Assembly: GCF_013415105.1 (NCBI RefSeq)
Contig: NZ_JACCDF010000011.1
Coordinates: 1-64,000, forward strand
Direction: 5' to 3'
DNA from: Vreelandella salicampi
GTDB taxonomy: Bacteria; Pseudomonadota; Gammaproteobacteria; Pseudomonadales; Halomonadaceae
Length of the DNA stretch: 64,000 nucleotides
The notes beneath the pieces are model-generated. The model had not been told where the DNA came from, did no database searches, and saw only the letters and a list, made by a program, of their open reading frames with translations. The position numbers and the translations under genes were made by a program. The number at the start of each line of letters is the position of its first letter. Position 1 is the first letter of the stretch. This document shows, one piece after another, positions 9,987 to 16,926 of this stretch.

Positions 9987-10667
9987 TTAACGCGCGGTCA
10001 GAATCTGCAAGCGGCTACCCACACGCTCGGCGCGGTCGGAAAGCTCGCCCACCCAATCGATAATCTTGTAAAGGAAGATCACATCGATCGGCGGCAACTC
10101 ACTTTCCAGCGCAAATAACTGACGCCGAATTTCCACTTGCTGACTATCCGCTTGGTGCTCAAGGGTGTGCAGCTCACGGATCATGTTTTGCATGACATCA
10201 GAGACATTGCGCCCGAAGCCGGACTCAAGCAGATCCTTCAACTCTTCAAGCGCTTGGCGCGCCTGGGCAACACAGGCCACGCTGGTATGTATGTACTGGC
10301 GCATCGGCTCGGCGAGGGTTTTCGGCACGCGCATTTTGCGCCCCAGCATAATGCCGGTAATGTCACGTACCTTATTGGCGATTTTGTCCTGCACGCTGAT
10401 CAGATCGAGGATATCCGAGCGTGACACGGGCAAGAACATGGTGTTGGGTAGGTTAAGGCGCAGTTCCGTTTTGAGCACATCCGCCTCGTGTTCCAAGCGC
10501 GTAATGCTTTCACGCAGCTGGGCGGCACTGTCCCAGTCGCCTTGAAGCGATGCTTCAAAGAACGGCAGTAACTGATCAGCACAGTCATTCGCTTTGACGA
10601 TGTGTGCCAGCAGCGGCTGGAATGGCGAACGGCCAAACATCGCAGAAAAAGGATTGGAGGTAACCAT
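9987..10667 (-). CDS. DUF47 (PhoU-like) phosphate transport accessory protein
   Basis: This is a 226-residue helical protein of the TIGR00153/DUF47 family, distantly related to PhoU. I start it at MVTSNPFSAMFGRSPF, which begins like other family members and has AAAGG upstream; 25 further in-frame codons upstream are not conserved. Typical segments include NPFSAMFGRSPF, HEADVLKTELR, FLPVSRSDILDLISVQDKIANKVRDI and HQADSQQVEIRRQLF. It probably binds or regulates the PiT transporter encoded 11 bases downstream; the mechanism in the family is not settled. Confidence 0.9.
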   Translation of the reverse strand: MVTSNPFSAMFGRSPFQPLLAHIVKANDCADQLLPFFEASLQGDWDSAAQLRESITRLEHEADVLKTELRLNLPNTMFLPVSRSDILDLISVQDKIANKVRDITGIMLGRKMRVPKTLAEPMRQYIHTSVACVAQARQALEELKDLLESGFGRNVSDVMQNMIRELHTLEHQADSQQVEIRRQLFALESELPPIDVIFLYKIIDWVGELSDRAERVGSRLQILTAR

Positions 10668-10804
10668 AAAGCCTTTTAGCCTGTTTTCGGGAAGCCTGGA
10701 ATTGGCGGGCGCCAGTATAAAGACTGACCTCGCCTCCGTCATAAAAAATTCATACTGACATCAAAATTTAACCGTAGCGTCATATTAACGAGGTGGCAAA
10801 CGTC

Positions 10805-11707
10805 ATGGAAAATCCGAAAGCGTCTAGTGAAGCCCCCACGGAAGTGGAACTAAAACTGGCCCTCGCCCCCGGCGGCCCAGCCCAATTGGCTGCACACCCG
10901 CTGCTCGACATCACCACGGCAACGCGGCTTACGCTGACCAACACCTACTTTGATACCCCGGACGGTGCCCTTGGCGCTGCACGCGTTGCGCTACGCCTGC
11001 GTCAGATCAACAGCCAAACGCTGCAAACGGTCAAAACCGCCGGGCAAGGCGGCGGTGGGCTCTCCTCCCGCGAAGAGTGGGAGTGGGAGGTCAGTGGCAA
11101 CCAACTCGATATCACCGGATTAAAAGCGCTACCGCCGTTTCAAGCGTTCGATGACGCCACTTTCGCCGCACTTGAGCCACAACTGCGCACGGATTTCACG
11201 CGCACAAAGTGGGATATCCACCACCAGGAAAGCCAAATTGAACTGGCGCTGGATGAAGGGGAAATCGACTGTCACGGCTACCGCGCGCCGATTTGTGAGA
11301 TGGAGTTGGAGCTAAAACGCGGCGCCCCCAACGCACTGTGGGACCTTGCCATGGCCTTAGCGGCTGACGTCGCCCTTCGCCCTTCGGACAGCAGCAAAGC
11401 CGCCCGCGGTACAGCGCTGGGTCATCAACACTGGCCGCTGCCCGAGGCGCACATACCGAGCGAGTGGCTCCAACGGGCCACGCTTGCGTTGGATGCCTTT
11501 CACGATAGCGGCCAGGGCGCATTTCTCACCCTGGCCTTTGAAGCGCTCGCGAAACTTGCCGAGCACCCAGGGCTTGATGATGCAGCACGCCCGCTAGCCC
11601 AAACGCTACCCCAAGCGCTCGATGAAAACGGCCAGCCCAGTACCGCTTACGGTAGCGCCGCGCTTACCCTGGCGCGATCTTTAGCGGAACGCACCGAGCT
11701 GCGTTGA
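10805..11707 (+). CDS. CYTH-domain protein (inorganic triphosphatase-like)
   Basis: The N-terminal 190 residues form a CYTH domain: EVELKL at residues 13-18 gives the ExExK metal-binding signature, followed by NTYFDTP, ALRLRQI, QTVKT and, later, CEMELELK. CYTH proteins cleave triphosphate substrates such as inorganic triphosphate inside a beta tunnel. The remaining 110 residues are helical and alanine-rich. They are too short to be the CHAD domain often fused to CYTH, and I cannot assign them. I prefer the ATG at 10805 (SD AACGAGG about 11 bases upstream) to a GTG at 10793 that overlaps the SD. It is divergent from the DUF47/pit operon. Confidence 0.85.
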   Translation: MENPKASSEAPTEVELKLALAPGGPAQLAAHPLLDITTATRLTLTNTYFDTPDGALGAARVALRLRQINSQTLQTVKTAGQGGGGLSSREEWEWEVSGNQLDITGLKALPPFQAFDDATFAALEPQLRTDFTRTKWDIHHQESQIELALDEGEIDCHGYRAPICEMELELKRGAPNALWDLAMALAADVALRPSDSSKAARGTALGHQHWPLPEAHIPSEWLQRATLALDAFHDSGQGAFLTLAFEALAKLAEHPGLDDAARPLAQTLPQALDENGQPSTAYGSAALTLARSLAERTELR

Positions 11708-11745
11708 CATGACGCTAATTTGACGACTGACGTAAGGACAACGCG

Positions 11746-12627
11746 ATGAGCCTGACACCCGCCGGCAAGGGTCTGCGTACCCGGCTTTTTCACTTGATAT
11801 TTGAATCCGATACACCGGCCTCGAAAGCGTTCGATATTGTGCTAATCATCGCCATTTTGATTAGCGTCGCGGCGCTACTGCTCGATAGCATCGAGGCCTA
11901 CCATGCACGCTTTGGCACTGTATTCAGGTATATTGAGTGGGGGTTTACGCTGCTATTCACCGTGGAACTAGCCCTTAGGGTCTACTGTTTAGAGCGCCCA
12001 TGGCTTTATCTAAAAAGCTTCTATGGCATCGTCGATTTGATAGCCATCGTGCCGGCGTGGCTGGTGCTTGCCGTCCCCGGCGCCCAAAGCTTGGTGCTCA
12101 TTCGTGTGCTGCGGGTGCTGCGCATTTTTCGTATTCTGCGCTTGATGGAGTTTGTTGGTGAGGGGCGATTACTGATCGATGCGCTGAAGCGCAGCCTGCG
12201 GCAGATTTTTCTGTTTTTCTTCTGCATTTTGATCGTGGTCACGCTGTTTGCCGCGCTGATGTACGCCATCGAATCCCCAGAGGCCGGCTTTACCAGCATC
12301 CCGATGTCGATTTATTGGGCGATTGTGAGCATGACTACGGTGGGCTACGGCGATATCGTACCCATGACCTCGCTGGGCAAGGCCATTACCGTGATACTGA
12401 TGTTGCTCGGCTATTCGATTATTGCGGTGCCCACCGGGGTCTTCTCAGCGCAGGTGATACGCTCGATTCGCCAAGACCGCTACTCCGACGAAGCGTGCCC
12501 CGGCTGCGGCCATGACCGCCACGAAAAACGCGCGCGCTACTGCCTACGCTGCGGCACCTGGCTGGATGAAGACACCGAAGACCCGCGCCTGAGCGAGCCT
12601 TCGGAGGAGAAAGATCAAGACACTTGA
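11746..12627 (+). CDS. Voltage-gated potassium channel with C-terminal zinc ribbon
   Basis: This 293-residue six-transmembrane Kv-type channel has an S4 sensor with arginine at every third position (Arg120, 123, 126, 129, 132). The selectivity filter is TTVGYGD at residues 197-203, followed by S6. After a short linker it ends in a Cys4 motif (Cys251-x2-Cys254 and Cys266-x2-Cys269), which should bind one zinc ion in the cytoplasm, and then an acidic tail. The family conducts K+ according to membrane voltage. The zinc ribbon replaces the RCK/TrkA-N domain common in prokaryotic K+ channels. The start has AAGGA 8 bases upstream. It converges with yciO, with 3 bases between the stops. Confidence 0.93.
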   Translation: MSLTPAGKGLRTRLFHLIFESDTPASKAFDIVLIIAILISVAALLLDSIEAYHARFGTVFRYIEWGFTLLFTVELALRVYCLERPWLYLKSFYGIVDLIAIVPAWLVLAVPGAQSLVLIRVLRVLRIFRILRLMEFVGEGRLLIDALKRSLRQIFLFFFCILIVVTLFAALMYAIESPEAGFTSIPMSIYWAIVSMTTVGYGDIVPMTSLGKAITVILMLLGYSIIAVPTGVFSAQVIRSIRQDRYSDEACPGCGHDRHEKRARYCLRCGTWLDEDTEDPRLSEPSEEKDQDT

Positions 12628-12630
12628 TAT

Positions 12631-13257
12631 TTAAAGCGCTTGAAACGGCGTCACGTCACCGCGCCCTTCACGCAGGATTTTCGGCGGCAGATCGCGCAGG
12701 TCGATGACGCTTGTCGGGTCAAGCTGGCAAGCACCGCCGTCGATGATCAAATCCAGATGGGCGCCGAAGCGCTCGCGGATATCGTCGGCATCGGTCATGG
12801 GTAACGCCTCGCCCACCGGGATTAGCGTCACGCTCATTAGTGGCTCGCCCAGGGCATCGAGTAACGCGTGAGTAATCCGGTGGTCCGGTACGCGTACCCC
12901 GATAGACCGGCGCTTGGGATGTAAAAGCAAGCGTGGCACTTCGGTAGTGGCTTCGAGGATAAAAGTATAAGCCCCCGGCGTGTGCGCTTTAAGCAGGCGG
13001 AACACGTCGTTATCCACTTTGGCGTAGGTGCCAATTTCAGAGAGATCCGAACACACCAGAGTAAAGTTGTGTTTATCATCCAGCGAACGTAGCCATTTGA
13101 TCTTTTCAACGGCTTTCTTCTCGCCTAGATGGCAGCCCAGCGCGTAGCCGGAATCGGTGGGGTAGGCCACCACACCGCCTTTGCGGATGATCTCGATTGC
13201 CTGATCTATTAATCGCTTTTGTGGATTATCGGGGTGAATCTGAAAAAACTGGCTCAT
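12631..13257 (-). CDS. yciO: YciO/Sua5/YrdC-family protein
   Basis: This 208-residue protein is the YciO branch of the Sua5/YrdC/YciO dsRNA-binding-fold family. YrdC/Sua5 members make threonylcarbamoyl-AMP for tRNA t6A. YciO is a paralogue whose own reaction is less certain. Typical segments are GGVVAYPTDSGYALGC, KHNFTLVC, LLKAHTPGAYTFILEAT and RRSIGVRVPDH. It lacks the C-terminal Sua5 extension. Two perfect 15-bp repeats lie just upstream of its start. Confidence 0.9.
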   Translation of the reverse strand: MSQFFQIHPDNPQKRLIDQAIEIIRKGGVVAYPTDSGYALGCHLGEKKAVEKIKWLRSLDDKHNFTLVCSDLSEIGTYAKVDNDVFRLLKAHTPGAYTFILEATTEVPRLLLHPKRRSIGVRVPDHRITHALLDALGEPLMSVTLIPVGEALPMTDADDIRERFGAHLDLIIDGGACQLDPTSVIDLRDLPPKILREGRGDVTPFQAL

Positions 13258-13272
13258 GGTGAAAGCCTCCTA

Positions 13273-13307
13273 CGGTGAATAACGTCTGACTTCGGTGAAT
13301 AACGTCT
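13273..13307. repeat. Tandem 15-bp direct repeat upstream of yciO
   Basis: CGGTGAATAACGTCT occurs at 13273-13287 and again at 13293-13307, a start-to-start distance of exactly 20 bp (about two helical turns). The near copy begins 16 bases before the yciO start codon. It could be an operator with two sites on one face of the helix, or a simple duplication. Confidence 0.75.
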
Positions 13308-13362
13308 AAGTATAGAGAATCGAGTCGAGCGTGCTTAGCGGCCAATGCTCAGCCAATTGCAC

Positions 13363-14262
13363 CTAGCGGACAGAGCAGCGCGAGGCCAAAAGCGGATGGC
13401 GCCACACCGGCGGCGCTGCGGTGCGGGGTACAACGCTCATACTCCCAGGGGCTGCGTGGCTACCGGGGAAGTGAAAGTCGCTGCCGAGTGACGCGTACAA
13501 ATCGCGCTCGACCAACTGGCGCGCCAAATCCCGCGTAGCATCCGAATTCTGTTGGCCGTTCACCAGCTCCACCGCTTGGCCGCCGGCCTCGCAAAACGTA
13601 TCCATCAACAGCCCGCGCTTACGCCGCGTCAGCCGGTAGCGCAGCGGGTGAGCAATCACGGCCACGCCCTTGGATGCCACTATCCACTCTACCGCTTGGC
13701 TAACTTCCGGCCACTGCGCTTTTACGTCGCCCTTTTTGCCGCTGCCAAGGTAGCGCTTAAACGCATCGGCCCAATCTTTGGCCACGCCTTCCGCCACCAG
13801 CGCGCGGGCAAAATCCGGACGTCCCAGCGGTCGCTCGCTACCCGCGTGAGCGCGCGCCTTCGCCAGCGCATCCGGCAATCCCATTTTTTCCAGCCGCTGG
13901 GCGATCACCTCGGCGCGCTCGATCCGCGCCTCGCGCTGCTGTGCAAGCCCTTCAACCAACGGGCCTTGCAGGCCGTTCGGCATCAGCGCCACCACGTGAA
14001 TCCCCACTCCCTGCCAGCGTGTGGATAACTCGCTACCCGGCAGCAGGCAAATACCCGCCTGTTGCGCGGCTTGCTCGGCCTCAAAGATGCCATCCATGGT
14101 GTCGTGGTCAGTCAGCGCCATATGGGTCAACCCACGCTGCGCGCACAGCGCGACTAACGCTGTGGGCGAAAGGGCACCATCGGAGGCGGTAGAATGCATA
14201 TGGAAATCGACCGAATAGTGCTGATCGGCGGCAAGCGTGTGGGGAAGTGTGTCAATAGGCAT
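13363..14262 (-). CDS. rnm: PHP-domain phosphoesterase (RNase AM / TrpH-like)
   Basis: This 299-residue PHP-domain metallo-phosphoesterase opens with the metal-binding motif DFHMHSTASDG. It continues with HMALTDHDTMDG, GSELSTRW, AVIAHPLRYR and the late GSDFHFPG histidine-aspartate pair. E. coli YciV (RNase AM) of this family removes nucleotides from the 5' ends of rRNA and degrades short oligonucleotides. I start it at MPIDTLPH, 31 codons inside the longest reading frame, because the family begins just before the PHP motif; no strong SD is visible. It is divergent from yciI, and yciO lies downstream, an arrangement shared with other gammaproteobacteria. Confidence 0.88.
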   Translation of the reverse strand: MPIDTLPHTLAADQHYSVDFHMHSTASDGALSPTALVALCAQRGLTHMALTDHDTMDGIFEAEQAAQQAGICLLPGSELSTRWQGVGIHVVALMPNGLQGPLVEGLAQQREARIERAEVIAQRLEKMGLPDALAKARAHAGSERPLGRPDFARALVAEGVAKDWADAFKRYLGSGKKGDVKAQWPEVSQAVEWIVASKGVAVIAHPLRYRLTRRKRGLLMDTFCEAGGQAVELVNGQQNSDATRDLARQLVERDLYASLGSDFHFPGSHAAPGSMSVVPRTAAPPVWRHPLLASRCSVR

Positions 14263-14381
14263 GACGCCGTCGGACGAGTTTGTCAAAATAGCGGGCTCAA
14301 ACAAGGCGGAATATGCCGTCATAGTGCGTGCTGCCAACCACGTGGTCAATGGCACGCTTTCGATATCAAGGAGTTATGCCC

Positions 14382-14681
14382 ATGCTGTACGCCATTATCA
14401 GCGAAGACGTTGCCAACAGTTTAGAGCGCCGCTTGGCCGCGCGCCCCGACCACCTCGCCCGTTTGGAAGCGCTTCGCGATGAAGGCCGTCTGGTACTGGC
14501 CGGCCCTCACCCGGCCATCGATGCCGACAACCCCGGTGATGCCGGCTTTAGCGGTAGCCTCGTGATCGCCGAATTTGAAAGCCTCGATGCCGCTCAAGCC
14601 TGGGCTGACGCCGACCCGTATATGATTGCCGGTGTCTACGCCAACGTCACGGTAAAACCGTTTAAGAAAGTCTTACCTTAA
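14382..14681 (+). CDS. yciI: YciI-family protein
   Basis: This 99-residue protein begins [10 protein letters not shown], with AAGGAG 8 bases upstream; an ATG two codons earlier is too close to the SD. It has the conserved [11 protein letters not shown] histidine segment, GPHPAID and GSLVIAEF of the YCII-like dimeric alpha-beta-barrel fold. Family members are small enzymes of uncertain function, and some act as dehalogenase-like or ligand-binding proteins. The 120 bp to the divergent PHP gene must contain both promoters. Confidence 0.9.
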   Translation: MLYAIISEDVANSLERRLAARPDHLARLEALRDEGRLVLAGPHPAIDADNPGDAGFSGSLVIAEFESLDAAQAWADADPYMIAGVYANVTVKPFKKVLP

Positions 14682-14690
14682 CGTGCTTAC

Positions 14691-14775
14691 GCGTCCGCAG
14701 CTGTTCACAGCCGCTTTTCCACACCGTCTTTCTTCACAGTGGCTGTGGACAACTCTGTGAAAACTCGGCGGACGC
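14691..14775. repeat. Nested inverted repeat between yciI and mnmC
   Basis: Three sets of complementary arms are nested: GCGTCCGC (14691-14698) with GCGGACGC (14768-14775), TTCACAG (14704-14710) with CTGTGAA (14755-14761), and TCCACA (14718-14723) with TGTGGA (14744-14749). A small CACAG/CTGTG hairpin competes near the tip. The innermost arms contain TTTTCCACA and TGTGGACAA, each one base away from the DnaA-box consensus TTATCCACA and in opposite orientations. It could be a structured transcript or terminator of yciI, or a protein-bound DNA site. Confidence 0.6.
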
Positions 14776-14872
14776 CTTTCGCTAAGCCAGAAATAACGCC
14801 CGGCTCACCACATTGGTTATTTTTTAACCACTTCATGCTTCACTCATACGCTTCTTGCAGGCGGAGATTTCT

Positions 14873-16891
14873 GTGACCCAGCCCCCTGGCCCTTTTTGCT
14901 TCCCCCCGTTGCCCGCGCTTACAGCCCTCACGCCACCGGAGCTGTGTTGGGAAAACGGCGCACCACACTCGCAAGCCTTTGATGACGTGTATTTTTCGCG
15001 CGAAGACGGGCGTGCAGAAACCGAACACGTCTTTATCCACGCCAACCGTTTGCCCGAGCGTTTTGCCAATTGGCACAAGGCGCGCGCGTTCGTGGTCGGC
15101 GAGACGGGCTTCGGTACCGGGCTCAATATGCTCTGCGCCTGGGCGTGCTTTGAGCGCCACGCCCCGGCCGCGGCAAGGCTGCATTTAATCTCCACCGAAA
15201 AGTATCCACTGCCGCGCCAAGCTCTGTCGAAAGCGCTCAGCGCCTGGCCGACGCTTGAAGATTATGCACAGCCGCTATGCACGCAGTGGCCGGACGCGGT
15301 GAGCGGTATCCACCGGTTGCACTTGAGCGAGCGGGTGACGCTCGATTTGCACTTTGGCGATACCGCCGAGCGGCTTTCATTACTCGATGGTCAGATTGAT
15401 GCCTGGTTTTTGGATGGCTTTGCGCCGTCAAAAAATTCTGAGATGTGGCAGCCGTCACTTTTCCACGCCATGGCGGCGCGCTCGCGCCCCGGGGCGACGT
15501 TTGCCACCTTTACCTGCGCCGGGGTCGTCAAGCGTGGCTTGAAAGCCGCCGGTTTTCGCTGGCAAAAAGTACCCGGCTTCGGGCGCAAGCGGGAAATGCT
15601 CGCCGGTCATATCGACTCACCGCCCCCCGACACACGCCGCTGTGACACGCCTTGGTTCACACCACCGCCGCCCCAACCTGCCAAGCACGTGGCGGTGATT
15701 GGCGCTGGCATTGCCGGGAGCAGTGTGGCTTCTGCGTTGGCGCGGCGAGGCGTGGCGGTCACCGTGGTAGATAAAACCTCCCCGGCGGCGGGCGGCTCGG
15801 GCAATCATCAAGGCGCGCTCTACGTTAAGCTCGCCGCCGAAACCAACGCGCAGAGCCGGGTTTATCTTAGTGGACTAATGTACAGCCGCCGCTGGCTTGA
15901 GTGGCTCGACCCAGCACGAACGCTCTGGGGCGAAAGCGGCGTGCTGCAACTGGCATTAAGCGAAAAAGAAGCCCAGCGGCAACGCCGCTTTTTCGCGAAT
16001 CACCCGCTGCCAGCCTCGCTACTCACCCTGTACACGCGAGGCAAACTTGAGCACATCGCCGGGCTTCCCGTGGCGGGTGAGCAGGGGCTTTTCTACCCAC
16101 AGGCAGGCTGGGTACGGCCCAAGGCGCTATGTGATCGCTTACTCGCAACATCAGGGGTTGATTATCAACAAGGCGAGGTAATCCAGTTGCGCCGAGGGGA
16201 TAACGGCTGGCAGTTGTTGATGGCAAGCGGTGACCGATTAGTGGCAGATCAGGTGGTGATTGCCAACGCGCATCAGGCGAATGGCTTTGCCCAAACGCGC
16301 GCCCTGCCACTGCAGCCGGTACGCGGCCAGGTATCGAGCGTGCCCTTGCCGGCTGGCGTAACCGGCCCCACGCCGGTGATTTGCGCGGGAGGCTACGTGC
16401 CGCCGGTGCTGGATGGCATTCTCACCTTTGGCGCGAGCTTTGTGCCGAATAGCGCAACGACCGAGCTTTCCACTGAAGAGCACCAGCGTAACCTTGATGA
16501 GCTACGCCAGAGCCTGCCGGCGCTGGCCGATGCACTGGAAAGTACGGGCCTGAGCGCCGAGGATTTCGAAGGCCGTGCAGCGGTACGTGCGGCAAGCCCG
16601 GATAAATCGCCCTACGCCGGCCCGGTACCGGATGCCAACGCCTGGCAAGCGGATTACGCCGTGTTGGGCAAAGATGCCACACGCGTGCCGACGCAAGTCG
16701 GCCAGCACCATCCAGGACTTTGGGTCAGCACGGCCCACGGCTCGCGGGGCTTGGCCAGCGCGCCGCTGTGCGCGGAAGTGATTGCATCCCGCCTGTGCGA
16801 TGAACCGCTGCCGCTAGAAGCGCCGCTGGCGGATCACCTTCACCCAGGGCGGCGGATTATCAGCGCGTTGATTCGCCGCCAGACGTTATAG
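14873..16891 (+). CDS. mnmC: Bifunctional tRNA modification enzyme MnmC
   Basis: MnmC completes the 5-methylaminomethyl-2-thiouridine modification at the wobble position of some tRNAs. The C-terminal FAD oxidase removes the carboxymethyl group of cmnm5(s2)U, and the N-terminal SAM methyltransferase methylates the product. The N-terminal half has AFDDVYFSRED, VVGETGFGTGLNML and WFLDGFAPSKN. The FAD half starts about residue 265 with the GAGIAGSSVA dinucleotide-binding loop. I choose the GTG at 14873 (672 residues, MTQPPGPF), with GCGGAG 7 bases upstream, over a TTG six codons earlier. Confidence 0.93.
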   Translation: MTQPPGPFCFPPLPALTALTPPELCWENGAPHSQAFDDVYFSREDGRAETEHVFIHANRLPERFANWHKARAFVVGETGFGTGLNMLCAWACFERHAPAAARLHLISTEKYPLPRQALSKALSAWPTLEDYAQPLCTQWPDAVSGIHRLHLSERVTLDLHFGDTAERLSLLDGQIDAWFLDGFAPSKNSEMWQPSLFHAMAARSRPGATFATFTCAGVVKRGLKAAGFRWQKVPGFGRKREMLAGHIDSPPPDTRRCDTPWFTPPPPQPAKHVAVIGAGIAGSSVASALARRGVAVTVVDKTSPAAGGSGNHQGALYVKLAAETNAQSRVYLSGLMYSRRWLEWLDPARTLWGESGVLQLALSEKEAQRQRRFFANHPLPASLLTLYTRGKLEHIAGLPVAGEQGLFYPQAGWVRPKALCDRLLATSGVDYQQGEVIQLRRGDNGWQLLMASGDRLVADQVVIANAHQANGFAQTRALPLQPVRGQVSSVPLPAGVTGPTPVICAGGYVPPVLDGILTFGASFVPNSATTELSTEEHQRNLDELRQSLPALADALESTGLSAEDFEGRAAVRAASPDKSPYAGPVPDANAWQADYAVLGKDATRVPTQVGQHHPGLWVSTAHGSRGLASAPLCAEVIASRLCDEPLPLEAPLADHLHPGRRIISALIRRQTL

Positions 16892-16926
16892 CTTGCGCCT
16901 CTCTAGGCGTCAGCAAAAACTAAGCA

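Noticed and set aside
14020..14030. Perfect DnaA-box sequence inside the PHP gene, suggesting an origin of replication
   Set aside because: It is a single 9-mer in coding sequence, with no AT-rich unwinding region and none of the usual oriC neighbours (dnaA, gidA/mnmG, parAB).
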